From the NCBI RefSeq assembly GCF_019823065.1, contig NZ_CP081966.1, positions 4,805,501-4,869,500 on the forward strand: a DNA stretch of 64,000 bases, read 5' to 3'. The notes beneath the pieces were generated by a model that was given only the letters and a program-made list of their open reading frames with translations, had not been told where the DNA came from and searched no databases. Of the stretch, positions 48,233 to 57,237 are shown one piece after another. Both the position numbers and the translations under genes were made by a program. The stretch comes from Pseudomonas mosselii (GTDB taxonomy: Bacteria > Pseudomonadota > Gammaproteobacteria > Pseudomonadales > Pseudomonadaceae). The first letter of the stretch is position 1. The number at the start of each line of letters is the position of its first letter.

Positions 48233-49052
48233 AGCTCACGAACTCCAGTGAAAACCCTTGTTTGCGCGGAATGCCGCCGGCCAGCAGGACGCTCTGCTCC
48301 TCCTCGATGCTGGTCAGGCACCAGGTGCCGAGCACCTCGCCGTAACCGGTGGTCAATGACAGCGGCAGCAGCTGGCGGCCGATGCTGCGCAGCGTCTGCA
48401 ACTGGCCCAGGCCGCCCTTGAACCCGGGGAAGATTGCGCCACGGATGTTGATGCTCTCCTCACCCAGGCTGACCGCCTGCTGGGCGTTCGCGCGGCTCAG
48501 GCGCTCCTGCCCGGCCCAGCGAAAGCGCGTCTGTCGGCGCAGCTGGTCGAAGGCGGCGGTGTCCAGGTTGAAGTAGTACGGCGCCGCGCCCGCCTTGAGC
48601 GGTTGCAGCACCAGCAAGTGCGGGAACGGCTTGACCGCTTCGGCGGCCGGCGTCGCCTCGGGCGCGAAACCCAGCGTCGACAGCACGCCATTGACGGTCG
48701 AGCGCACCTCCCCCACCACACGGCGAATCGCCGCACCGGCCTTGGCGGCATGGGCGGCGAAGCCGTCGATGCGATCACGCACCTGGCGCACCACCGCCAC
48801 CGCCTGGTCGTACTTGGCCACCACCTTGGCAACCCGGGCCTGGGCGTTGGTGATTGCGCGCATGGTGCGCTGCAGCTTGGCCCCGATGATCGGGCCGACC
48901 ACCGGCAAGCCTTCCAGCTCACCCACCGCGCCCTGTATATGGACGATCGCGTCGTTCATCGGATCGAGCATGGCGTCGGCACGCCGACGCCCTGCCTCTC
49001 CCGCCTTGACCAGGGCGTGCAGCGTGGCTTGCAGCTGCTCCAGATAGGTCAT
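48207..49052 (-). CDS. P2 gpU-like tail protein with helical N-terminal extension
   Basis: 281 residues; the C-terminal half matches gpU (YYFNLDTAAFDQLRRQTRFRWAGQERLS...LTTGYGEVLGTWCLTSIEEEQSVLLAGG), while the first ~145 residues are an extra Ala-rich helical region not in P2 gpU (about 160 aa). The R-pyocin counterpart is similarly long, so the extension is probably a tailocin trait. Follows tape-measure gene by 9 bp. Confidence 0.92.
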   Translation of the reverse strand: MTYLEQLQATLHALVKAGEAGRRRADAMLDPMNDAIVHIQGAVGELEGLPVVGPIIGAKLQRTMRAITNAQARVAKVVAKYDQAVAVVRQVRDRIDGFAAHAAKAGAAIRRVVGEVRSTVNGVLSTLGFAPEATPAAEAVKPFPHLLVLQPLKAGAAPYYFNLDTAAFDQLRRQTRFRWAGQERLSRANAQQAVSLGEESINIRGAIFPGFKGGLGQLQTLRSIGRQLLPLSLTTGYGEVLGTWCLTSIEEEQSVLLAGGIPRKQGFSLEFVSYGQDLHNV

Positions 49053-49061
49053 GGATCCTCC

Positions 49062-51350
49062 TTAAAGTGCGATATGTGGGGTGTCGGCCAACTGCGCGGA
49101 ACGGGCCTGGCGCATGAGTTCCTCGAGCTGGCGACGGGCGATGGCCTCCAGCTGTTGCAACACCGAAGGGTCATCGAGGCTGTTGCTGAACGTGACCGGC
49201 ATGTTGGCGGTGAAGGTGAATTGCTGGTTGATCGGCGCGGGCGGGACCGCTGGCGTGGCCGTCGCTACCGGTGGCGCGGGTAGCGGCGGCTGTGGCGCAG
49301 GGCTATCCATTACCCGTGCTGCCTCACCCAGGCCCGGCTTGGCGGCGAGCTCTTCCTTGCCCGAACCTAGCGCCTTGCCCAGCCAGCCACCGATGCTTTC
49401 ACCACCCATGCTGCCCAGCACGCCACCGATCAGGCCGCCGATCGCGGTGCCGATCACCGGCACCACCGAACCGATGGCGGCACCTGCCGCAGCACCGGCC
49501 AAACCGCCTCCGAGGCCACCGACGGCGGTGCCATATCCCTCGAGTTTCTGCTCGGGGGGGGCGTCGCTGTTGTAGGTCTCGGCAAGTTGCAGGCCGGTGT
49601 CGAGCAAGTTGGCACCAGGAATGCGCCTGAACACTCGCCTTGCCACCGAGGCGCCGGCATTGCCGGCCACCGCCCTGCCCACCTGGCCCGTGAATGCAGT
49701 ACTGGCGAGTCCGGCTGCGCTGGCTGCCGATGCGGCGGCTGGCGGTCTGTCCTGGACAGCTTCCTGGGCCTCGAAGAAGGCCGCCTCGTCCTCGGCTTCG
49801 TCGACCTCTTCTTCCTCCTCCTCTTCCTCCGGCTCCTCGGCATCGTCACCCGCTTTCGGCATGCGAGCGGCAGGAGTCTTTGCCTTGTCGGCAGGAGCGT
49901 CGTTGGCGGTGGGCTTGTCGGAGAACAATCCATGGAGCGTCTTGCCAGCCAGGCCGCCGAGACCTTCACCGATCATTTCGCCAATCTCACCGCCGTACTT
50001 CTGGATCCGCTTGTTCTTGGTCACACCTCCGAGCAGTTCCGCCCCAAAGCTTCCCAGTACACTGCCAAAAGCGGCGCCTACCGCCTCGGCCTGGTCCTCG
50101 CTCTTGTCCTTGAGCACGGCCAGGCCAAGCTTTGTGACGCCCTTGGCGGCGGCCTTGCCACCGTTCTCCCTGAGACCGCTGGTGATCTCGCTGCGTCGGT
50201 CGGGAGATTGCCCTTGGTAGGTCCGCGCGCCCCAGGCGGCAAACGCGGTACCGCCCAGTGCGCCTGCCGCGATCAATCCGCCCTTCACGATCTCCCGAGC
50301 GCCATTGGCGGGCCCTTCGGGGGGGCGTTCTTGCGTTGCAGCAGCGCTCTCGGGTGCGGCGCTTTGGGTCTGCTCTGACGGCGTGGCGGTCCCCTCGGGT
50401 GCATCGACAGAACGTTGAGCTGAAGCGTCAGCCGCGGCCTTGTCCTTGCCTGGTGCATCGTTGGCGGCGGGCGTATCGGAGAACCAGCCGAAGACTTTTT
50501 TGCCAAAAAATCCGCCGACACCTTCGCCGATCATTTCGCCGATCTCACCACCGTACTTCTGGATCTGCTTGTTCTTGGTCAGGCCGCCCAGGAGCTCCGC
50601 TCCCAGGTTGCCGAGTACGCCTCCAAGCGCTGCGCCTGCGGCCTCGGCCTTGTCCTCGCCCTTGTCCTTGAGCATGACCAAGCCAAGCTTGGTGAGGCCC
50701 TTGGCGGCAGCCTTGCCACCGTTCTCCTTCAAGCCCTTGGTGATCTCGCTTTGTCTTTCGGACGTTCGGCTTTGATAATACGAACGTGCTCCCCAGGCAG
50801 TGCCAGCGGCTACAGCGACAGTACCGGCACCGACCGCTCCAGCCTTGAGCACCGCCAAACCCGCATTCGCCGACTCCAGAGGCACACGCCCCTGCTCCGC
50901 GCTGCGCGCCTCGGGCGGATCACCCCGGGCCGGCCGTGGCGCGGGACTCGTCCCCTCCAGCAAGGCCGCCTTGCGCAGCTCCAACGTCGGGGCTGGTGAC
51001 TCCTTGGCGGTGGGCGCGCTCGAGGCCACCGCCATCGCACGCAGTTCCAGCGGCTTGCGCCCAAGTGACAGGTAAAGCCTGCGCAAGCGCTCGACCTCGT
51101 TCCCCTCACGGCGTAATCGGTCGATCTGCGCCTTATGTGTCCATGCCTGGTCGTTATCCAGCTGCCTTTCGGCCTGGCCCACCTTGTCCAGCTCGAGCCC
51201 CAGGCGGATGACCTCGCCGATCAACCGCCCGAGCCGGGTACCGTCCGCTTGCCTGCGCAGGCGCTCGACCTGGCCACGCAAGCTGTCGACGGACCTGCCC
51301 AATGCCTGGTCGCTGGTGACGCCGAGGGTGAACACCTGTGTGTTCGCCAT
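49062..51350 (-). CDS. Tape-measure protein of P2-like tail
   Basis: 762 residues from the ATG at 51350 (MANTQVFTLGVTSDQALGRS...). Charged coiled coil (1-105); two copies of a ~117-residue block (187-303 and 374-490) with GLKENGGKAAAKGLTKLGL and IQKYGGEIGEMIGEG; a Glu-rich segment (506-516); a Gly-rich hydrophobic region (605-665), likely the membrane-inserting end; and a conserved C terminus. Determines tail length and may form the channel in the target membrane. Internal duplication is unusual. Confidence 0.92.
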   Translation of the reverse strand: MANTQVFTLGVTSDQALGRSVDSLRGQVERLRRQADGTRLGRLIGEVIRLGLELDKVGQAERQLDNDQAWTHKAQIDRLRREGNEVERLRRLYLSLGRKPLELRAMAVASSAPTAKESPAPTLELRKAALLEGTSPAPRPARGDPPEARSAEQGRVPLESANAGLAVLKAGAVGAGTVAVAAGTAWGARSYYQSRTSERQSEITKGLKENGGKAAAKGLTKLGLVMLKDKGEDKAEAAGAALGGVLGNLGAELLGGLTKNKQIQKYGGEIGEMIGEGVGGFFGKKVFGWFSDTPAANDAPGKDKAAADASAQRSVDAPEGTATPSEQTQSAAPESAAATQERPPEGPANGAREIVKGGLIAAGALGGTAFAAWGARTYQGQSPDRRSEITSGLRENGGKAAAKGVTKLGLAVLKDKSEDQAEAVGAAFGSVLGSFGAELLGGVTKNKRIQKYGGEIGEMIGEGLGGLAGKTLHGLFSDKPTANDAPADKAKTPAARMPKAGDDAEEPEEEEEEEEVDEAEDEAAFFEAQEAVQDRPPAAASAASAAGLASTAFTGQVGRAVAGNAGASVARRVFRRIPGANLLDTGLQLAETYNSDAPPEQKLEGYGTAVGGLGGGLAGAAAGAAIGSVVPVIGTAIGGLIGGVLGSMGGESIGGWLGKALGSGKEELAAKPGLGEAARVMDSPAPQPPLPAPPVATATPAVPPAPINQQFTFTANMPVTFSNSLDDPSVLQQLEAIARRQLEELMRQARSAQLADTPHIAL

Positions 51351-51363
51351 GGCTTGCTCCTTG

Positions 51364-51480
51364 TCACTCCGCCAGCCACCAGACCATGTCGCTGTACGAC
51401 ATGGTCATGATTTCGCTGGCGGAAAAGTTCAGCTCCTTGGCCAGCCGCCTGGCGGCGGCCTTCTGCCGGGCAGGGTCAAA
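51364..51480 (-). CDS. E'-type extension of tail chaperone (recoded frame)
   Basis: An open frame of about 38 residues (FDPARQKAAARRLAKELNFSASEI... ending MSYSDMVWWLAE) follows the gpE-like stop, one base out of frame (+1 or -2). It lies just before the tape measure where E' sits in P2. It has no credible start codon. Open upstream only about 60 nt into gpE, so any shift must occur there. End coordinate approximate. Confidence 0.55.
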   Translation of the reverse strand, partial: FDPARQKAAARRLAKELNFSASEIMTMSYSDMVWWLAE

Positions 51481-51778
51481 CCTCGTCGTCCTGCACCAGG
51501 CGAAAATAGCCAGTCTGCAGGCGGCTGTAGTCCTTCAGGGCCAGGCCCTCGAGGTCCTTGACGCCAACCTCGGCGAGCGAGGCGAACAGGTTCAGTTCGC
51601 GCTGCTCGTCATCGCCCACGCCACCGGCCTGGGCATTGCGGATGTCACGCACGGTCGGTGCGCGCAGCGACAGGCTGTCGACCTGCACACCGTTGGCCTC
51701 GCTGGGGCGCGACAGGCGCACGGTCACGCGCTCGGCGTCGACGGTCAGCCATTGCGGCAATTTTTTTGCTTGAGCCAT
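51476..51778 (-). CDS. P2 gpE-like tail assembly chaperone
   Basis: 100 residues (MAQAKKLPQWLTVDAERVTVRLSRPSEANGVQVDSLSLRAPTVRDI...), phage tail E family, which chaperones the tape measure. Follows the tube gene by 12 bp. Expected partner product is a frameshifted longer form. Confidence 0.9.
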   Translation of the reverse strand: MAQAKKLPQWLTVDAERVTVRLSRPSEANGVQVDSLSLRAPTVRDIRNAQAGGVGDDEQRELNLFASLAEVGVKDLEGLALKDYSRLQTGYFRLVQDDEV

Positions 51779-51790
51779 CGAGCGTTCTCC

Positions 51791-52300
51791 TTAAAGACCC
51801 AGGGCGGCGCGCTGGGCGGCCAGTTGGTCGACGCCGTCGATCACCCGCTTCATGCCCAGGGCGTCGATTTCGTAGACCAGGCGGCCATCGACTTCGAGCT
51901 TGTAGTAGGTGACGGCGACGCTGTGCTTGATCTCGGCCTTGTCGCCGGACTTCCAGTCCCCCATGTCGATCTCTTTCAGCGAGCCGCGTAGGGTGACGAT
52001 GACCGGGTTGATCTTGCCCTTCAGGCCCTTGAAGGCGCCGCGGAAGGTGCCGTTGAAGGCGGTGCCGTCGGCCAGGCCGAAGAACTTCAGCGACTCGCGG
52101 CGCACGCCGGTGGTGGTGAAGGCGGCTTCCTGCTTCTCCATGCCCTGGTCCATCTCGACCGGCATGTCCATGCCGCCGGGGCGGTGCTCTTCCATCTTCA
52201 GGGTGAGCTTGGGCAGGGTCAGGCTGGGCACGTCGCCCTGGAAGCTGACGCCATCGACGAACAGGTTCAGGTTGGCCAGTGTTTCGGGAATCATTGCCAT
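51791..52300 (-). CDS. P2 gpFII-like tail tube protein
   Basis: 169 residues (MAMIPETLANLNLFVDGVSFQGDVPSLTLPKLTLKMEEHRPGGMDMPVE...), major tail tube of P2/R-pyocin type. Follows the sheath gene by 13 bp. Confidence 0.97.
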   Translation of the reverse strand: MAMIPETLANLNLFVDGVSFQGDVPSLTLPKLTLKMEEHRPGGMDMPVEMDQGMEKQEAAFTTTGVRRESLKFFGLADGTAFNGTFRGAFKGLKGKINPVIVTLRGSLKEIDMGDWKSGDKAEIKHSVAVTYYKLEVDGRLVYEIDALGMKRVIDGVDQLAAQRAALGL

Positions 52301-52313
52301 GCGGATGCGCTCC

Positions 52314-53480
52314 TTAAGCGGCGGAATCGAGGACTTCGGTCAGCCACTGGTTGGTGACTTCGACGCGGAAATTGGGGTTTTCGGCAGGCGGCACATCGGT
52401 GAAGCGGATGTTCCAGTACACCTTGCCCTGCTCCAGTTGGCTGGCGGTGTTCAGTTCCGGATCGGCGAAGACCTCGAAGTTGATGATCGCGCCCTGGTTC
52501 TTCAGGTCGCGCATGAAGGCCTGCAGGCCTTCGGTGACGTCCTTGACGTAGGTGGCGGTGATGGAGCGGTCGACGGCCCACTTGTGGCCGTAGAGGATCG
52601 CGTCCATGACAATGTCCATGGTCCGTACGCGGGTGACGAAAGCCCATTTCGGGTCGCTCGACAGGGTGCGGTTGCCCCACAGGCGGAAGCCGTCGTCGCG
52701 GATGATGGTGGCGATGTTGGCGTTGTTCAGCTGGTTGGCGCGGCAGGTGTCGTCGCCATCGAGGAACTCCACGGCGCGGGTGGTGCCGGTGATGCCGACG
52801 AACTCCTTGTTCGAAGGCGAAGCCCAGAAGCCGTACTCGCGGTCGGTGAAGGCGAACAGGCCGGCGACCCAGGCCGACCCCGGCGCGTCGACGGTGGCCT
52901 CTTCGGCGTTGTCCCAGTAGCGCACGCCCGGATCGACCAGGAAGGCGCGCTTGGCACCGAAGTTCTTGGCGTAGGCGATGGCCGCTTCATCGGTGGTGTT
53001 GGGGCCGTCGATGATGGCGATGGCGCGCAGCTTGTCGGCCAGGGCCACCAGGGCGGTGCCGACGGCTTGGGTGGCACTGTGCTTGGGGGTGACCAGCAGA
53101 CGTGGCTGGGCATTGAAACGGCTCTTGCCGTCGAGCAGCGCCTGCAGGCCGGTGCGCTTGCCGTCGGCCAGCACGTTGCCGATGATCGCCGAGGTCTGCT
53201 CGGCGGCATCTTCGAGCTTGGCCACGCCGCAGGCGACGATGACCGCCTTGGCGCGGCTGTAGATGGCGCGGCAGGCCTTGGTGATCGCCGCGTCCTGGCC
53301 GAACGCCGCGACCGCTTCGCGCTCGCTGGTGATCAGGATAAGGTCATTGGCCTTGGCGGTGACGCCCGGGCCTTCGGTGAAGGTGTCGACCAGGCCGATG
53401 ATCGAGGACGACGGCAGCGCGATGCTGCGGGCGCCGGTGTCGACGTTGGTCACGGTGACGCCGTGGAAGAATCCACTCAT
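52314..53480 (-). CDS. P2 gpFI-like tail sheath protein
   Basis: 388 residues (MSGFFHGVTVTNVDTGARSIALPSSSIIGLVDTF...), contractile sheath of P2/R-pyocin type, with conserved C-terminal VPPAENPNFRVEVTNQWLTEVL. CTGGAG ribosome site upstream. It starts behind an intrinsic terminator and hairpin, so it may have separate expression control. Confidence 0.97.
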   Translation of the reverse strand: MSGFFHGVTVTNVDTGARSIALPSSSIIGLVDTFTEGPGVTAKANDLILITSEREAVAAFGQDAAITKACRAIYSRAKAVIVACGVAKLEDAAEQTSAIIGNVLADGKRTGLQALLDGKSRFNAQPRLLVTPKHSATQAVGTALVALADKLRAIAIIDGPNTTDEAAIAYAKNFGAKRAFLVDPGVRYWDNAEEATVDAPGSAWVAGLFAFTDREYGFWASPSNKEFVGITGTTRAVEFLDGDDTCRANQLNNANIATIIRDDGFRLWGNRTLSSDPKWAFVTRVRTMDIVMDAILYGHKWAVDRSITATYVKDVTEGLQAFMRDLKNQGAIINFEVFADPELNTASQLEQGKVYWNIRFTDVPPAENPNFRVEVTNQWLTEVLDSAA

Positions 53481-53506
53481 GTAGGTTTACTCCAGGTTCA
53501 GATATG

Positions 53507-53571
53507 AAAAAGCCCCGCGGGTGCGGGGCCTGGAAGGGGGGCAGGATGAACAACGCCCCGAATATGTGGGG
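53507..53571 (-). terminator. Intra-operon terminator and hairpin upstream of P2-like sheath
   Basis: On the minus strand a GCCCC/GGGGC hairpin (53554-53571) is followed by GCCCCGC-ACCC-GCGGGGC-TTTTT (53507-53529), a proper intrinsic terminator, between the fibre chaperone and the sheath gene. Confidence 0.8.
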
Positions 53572-53589
53572 CCTCCTGAAAGGCAGAAG

Positions 53590-54141
53590 TTACTTGGCTT
53601 TAGAACTGGTGATTAGTTCGATCTCTCGCACCAAAGACTGATAGCGTTCGAATCGGGCTTCGCCATCGGCAATATCCAGTTCATGCTTGCGCATGCGCAG
53701 TACCGCTAGAGCCTCCTGGTCCATCCGTTGTTGCTCAGCCTGCTGAATGATGAGGTCAGCAGCCTCGGTGCAGCTCAGGCCTGCGGAGTCCGCGTAACTC
53801 TTGATCCAGATGCCGGCATCGCCTTGATAGCCGGCATCCTTGTATTGCCGGGCAGCATTTTCACGGGAAAGATACTCTTTTTCGAAGCGGCTCCAGTTGG
53901 CATAGATGGCTGCCACTTGCTCATCGATCAATACTTGCAATTCTAAGGAGGAGGGCCAAGTCTTCGGCCGCTCCCGGATCGAAGGTGGAAAAACATCGAA
54001 GTCAAGAATTTTATAATCTGACTGGGCCTTAAGAAGCTCCTCGTAAACTTCCCTGGACACCGCCTTAGCCGCTCCTGGAATACTATGGTGAACTTCATCG
54101 TTATAGAACGTGCGTTCTCCTTGCACTACAAAAATTGTCAT
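53590..54141 (-). CDS. Tail fibre chaperone of P2-like tail (low GC)
   Basis: 183 residues from the ATG at 54141 (MTIFVVQGERTFYNDEVHHSIP...). Position after the fibre and a helical C terminus fit a fibre assembly protein, but I see no named family. The gene is clearly more AT-rich than neighbours and probably moved together with the fibre tip. Confidence 0.7.
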   Translation of the reverse strand: MTIFVVQGERTFYNDEVHHSIPGAAKAVSREVYEELLKAQSDYKILDFDVFPPSIRERPKTWPSSLELQVLIDEQVAAIYANWSRFEKEYLSRENAARQYKDAGYQGDAGIWIKSYADSAGLSCTEAADLIIQQAEQQRMDQEALAVLRMRKHELDIADGEARFERYQSLVREIELITSSKAK

Positions 54142-54151
54142 CAACCTTTCC

Positions 54152-56635
54152 TCAAAATCCAATCGCTCGCCACTGTACAATGCGTGAGTTGGCAAGATTG
54201 GTGTCGCAAAACGCCTGCCCCTCAAATCCCACAATACTAGGGATACCGATACTTACCGACTGTCTATCCTGACGGTAAGAGGACACCTTGTCGTAATCGT
54301 CAATGGATACGCCAATGCTAGCGACTACCGATAAACAGGTATTTGGAAACCTTAGTGGGAACACCGTGTCAATTGCGGTCGTTGAGATGTTTACGGGTAG
54401 CACGATTCGCCCCCATTGTTCGATGAAACCGTTGGGATTCTTCGCCCAGCCGACTACCGCTTTGAGAGAGGCATAATCTGGCAAGTTGGAAAGCCCACCA
54501 GAGATAACCGTGTAGATATTGTCTGCTACACACATCAGCATGACCGGTAGCTCGTTGGAGCGGATGGTGATTGTGTCGTACTGCCTGGATCCGATGCTGA
54601 TGTACCCACCAGCAGCTACTGGTTTCTTTATGGTCACCGTCCCGTCACCATCGCCCACGGAAATCGTGAAGACCGAACCGGTTGCAATTCCCGAGGACGG
54701 TAACTGGAGACTGCCACTCCAAACCCCGACACCTCCCATGTAGGTCAAGCGCCCAACATGTTCGGCCGTCAGCGTCGCTCCCACCAACGCAGATACGATT
54801 TTTGAAGAAAATGCCAGCCCGATCTCCCTAGCGAACTCTGTGGTGGCCAGTCGGCTCGAACTGTCACCTCGCCCGACTGTTGGCGCACTTGGACTGCCAG
54901 TCAGTAAGGGACTATCCGTGGTTGCTAGTACACGCCATGAAGACCATTTCTGCTCATCAGACATGACCCGGATTGCGCGCTGGACCGGATCAGGTCCCAA
55001 TCCGGACTGTCCAGATGTCAATGTCTGGGTCAGGTAGTTCTTTTCATTAAGGCCATCCACGACCAGTGAAAAACGCCGTGCTCCAGTCGTCCAACCTGTC
55101 GGGAGATTCAAAACTCCAGACATGGGAGTAATATAGTTCCCAGGGACTGTGTAATTATTCAGGTCTGCTTCAGTACTGAAAACACCTATTCCGATACCGT
55201 AATCACCAGAGCGAACCAGACGCCCTGCTGTGCGATCCGTCACCGATTGCAGCTTGGGCGTATTCCCACTGTGCCAGACCTCCTGCCATGGCAACCATGT
55301 GCCGAGTGTATTTCGAGTTCGGATGAACGTTGCCGGTGCGTCCGTACTTACCAGAGAATCCCAGATCTGAGTTGCGGCGTTCGCCGTTCCACGTTCCATA
55401 TGCAACAAGGAGGCATTGGGGATCGGCTGACCAGCCCCACCTGCGAGATACCCTACAGGCCATACCGGGTGCGTCCCCTCGTTGCCGCTGATCATGTAGA
55501 AGCCATTAATGTTCAGCGTGTCTATATTGCCCGCATAGGGAGTGCAGGTCCCGCCCACGCCGAACTGTGCCATGGCACCACGTACGAATGCCGTCGTGGC
55601 AATTGAAGTGTCGTTATCGGTGACAGCTGGAGTGGGTGCCTTCGGATCCCCTGTGAATACAGGGCTGGCCAACGGCGCTTTGAGCGCCAGCGCAGTATCC
55701 ACCTGGCCCTTGGTATAGACATCGGTCAATCCATATCCAGCTACCGTGGTCGGGTTGGTCGCGGCAATCACTCGTCCGTACTTGTCTACCGTGACACTAC
55801 GGTAGGTTCCTGCCGACACTCCGCTACGGCCAAAAGCCATTTCATAACCCTGGGCACTGACACCCAGGTTGATCGGTCCATCGCTGACCAACTGCCAAGC
55901 ACTGTCACCGTTGACCGTGCCCTTCTCGACCAGCACCAGCAGGCCAGGCGTGACCTTGGCATCGCTGTCGGCATCGCTGCTGCGCGTCCATGCGCCTGCG
56001 GCCGCCAGGTAGAGACCATTGTCCTTGGCCGCCGTCTGGTCCTTGACCAGCACCCGGGTCCCCGCCTGCAATGCAACTCCATCGACGGTCTGCAATCCGC
56101 TCAGGGTAATGGCGGCTGTGGTCGCGACCTGCACCGAATGCTTGAAATCCTGCCGCGCCAGTTCCTCGGTGACCCACTCACGAGTGGCCAGGACCACCGC
56201 CGGATCGATCTTCAGTTGCACGTTACTGGCACTGCTGACGATCAGGTTCATGCGCACCACCTGGGTGCGCCCCGAGCCCTGGCTGAGCAACGGTTTGTAG
56301 GTCGGCGCGCAGTTGGCCACGGCGACCATGTCGCCATCGGCGTCGTACAGCGCGATCTCGCGGATCCACTTGCCGCCGACATCCGCCGGGATGACCTGCT
56401 CGGCGACGATGATCGCGCTGTTCTTGTCGTCCACCTTCAGCTGGTTCAGCGGCGCCCGGCGCCATTCGTTGATCAGGCTGGTCTGGGTGGCGTTGGGGGT
56501 GGGGTCGGTGCCGTTGGCGTCGCCCACGCCCATCTGGGTGATTTTCCACGGGATGCCCAAGGCATCCGCGTTGGCCTGTTTCGCCGCGCCCACGTTGGTG
56601 AGGATGGCGTAGAACTGGGAATTCTGGTCAACCAT
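54152..56635 (-). CDS. Tail fibre of P2-like R-type tailocin
   Basis: 827 residues from the ATG at 56635 (MVDQNSQFYAILTNVGAAKQANADALG...). N-terminal ~180 residues are the conserved DUF3751/phage_tail_collar-type attachment domain of R-pyocin fibres. Two repeats of a SPxxTGxPxAPTxxxxDxSxxxATTxFxR motif (about 345-375 and 625-655) flank a variable middle. The C-terminal half is AT-richer and ends in VQWRAIGF, typical of fibre tips. It determines killing range. Overlaps gpI by 8 nt. Confidence 0.93.
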   Translation of the reverse strand: MVDQNSQFYAILTNVGAAKQANADALGIPWKITQMGVGDANGTDPTPNATQTSLINEWRRAPLNQLKVDDKNSAIIVAEQVIPADVGGKWIREIALYDADGDMVAVANCAPTYKPLLSQGSGRTQVVRMNLIVSSASNVQLKIDPAVVLATREWVTEELARQDFKHSVQVATTAAITLSGLQTVDGVALQAGTRVLVKDQTAAKDNGLYLAAAGAWTRSSDADSDAKVTPGLLVLVEKGTVNGDSAWQLVSDGPINLGVSAQGYEMAFGRSGVSAGTYRSVTVDKYGRVIAATNPTTVAGYGLTDVYTKGQVDTALALKAPLASPVFTGDPKAPTPAVTDNDTSIATTAFVRGAMAQFGVGGTCTPYAGNIDTLNINGFYMISGNEGTHPVWPVGYLAGGAGQPIPNASLLHMERGTANAATQIWDSLVSTDAPATFIRTRNTLGTWLPWQEVWHSGNTPKLQSVTDRTAGRLVRSGDYGIGIGVFSTEADLNNYTVPGNYITPMSGVLNLPTGWTTGARRFSLVVDGLNEKNYLTQTLTSGQSGLGPDPVQRAIRVMSDEQKWSSWRVLATTDSPLLTGSPSAPTVGRGDSSSRLATTEFAREIGLAFSSKIVSALVGATLTAEHVGRLTYMGGVGVWSGSLQLPSSGIATGSVFTISVGDGDGTVTIKKPVAAGGYISIGSRQYDTITIRSNELPVMLMCVADNIYTVISGGLSNLPDYASLKAVVGWAKNPNGFIEQWGRIVLPVNISTTAIDTVFPLRFPNTCLSVVASIGVSIDDYDKVSSYRQDRQSVSIGIPSIVGFEGQAFCDTNLANSRIVQWRAIGF

Positions 56636-57236
56636 GTGCAATGTCCAAGGTATCGATTGTGTGTTCCCGGCCGCCGCGACCAATGGCGCCACTGACGATC
56701 AGGTCAGGAGGTGCCGGCGGGTAGACGTCGAGTTCGTCGCCGTCCTGCAGCGCGCAGCCGAAATAGAGACCGCCACGGCTTTCGAGACTGATCGCCAGAC
56801 CGGTCATGTGGCGGCTGACCGGCCGGGCGTCGTCGATCAGCGACGACAGTTCGTTGTAGGTTTCCTCGCTGATGCCGGTGTCGGTCACCCCGACCTTCAG
56901 GGCAAACGTGCCCGGTACGCCGGCAGGCTGGGTCTGCCACCATTCCTGCACCTCGATGAGGTAGCCGAATGGCTCGACCACCCGCCGGAGAGCGCCGAGG
57001 GTGCCCTTGTGGGCATGGACGAAGAACGCCGAGCGGATCACCGAGCGCTTGATCGCCTCGCTCCAGCTGTCGTCCCAGCGGTCCACCGACCAGGCCCAGG
57101 CCAGCTGGTAGAGCAGGTGCGCCGGGCAGGTGTCGGGGTTGTAGAGGGTGCGCAACGTGACCTTGAGGTCCTCGTCGGCCGCCACCTCGATGGCCCGCTC
57201 CAGCGGCGTGCGGTTGAGCGGCAGAAGGCTCTGCAT
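56628..57236 (-). CDS. P2 gpI-like baseplate protein
   Basis: 202 residues from the ATG at 57236 (MQSLLPLNRTPLERAIEVAADED...CPAHLLYQLAWAWSVDRWDDSW), phage tail protein I family. Connects baseplate to fibres. Confidence 0.95.
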   Translation of the reverse strand: MQSLLPLNRTPLERAIEVAADEDLKVTLRTLYNPDTCPAHLLYQLAWAWSVDRWDDSWSEAIKRSVIRSAFFVHAHKGTLGALRRVVEPFGYLIEVQEWWQTQPAGVPGTFALKVGVTDTGISEETYNELSSLIDDARPVSRHMTGLAISLESRGGLYFGCALQDGDELDVYPPAPPDLIVSGAIGRGGREHTIDTLDIAHG

Positions 57237-57237
57237 A

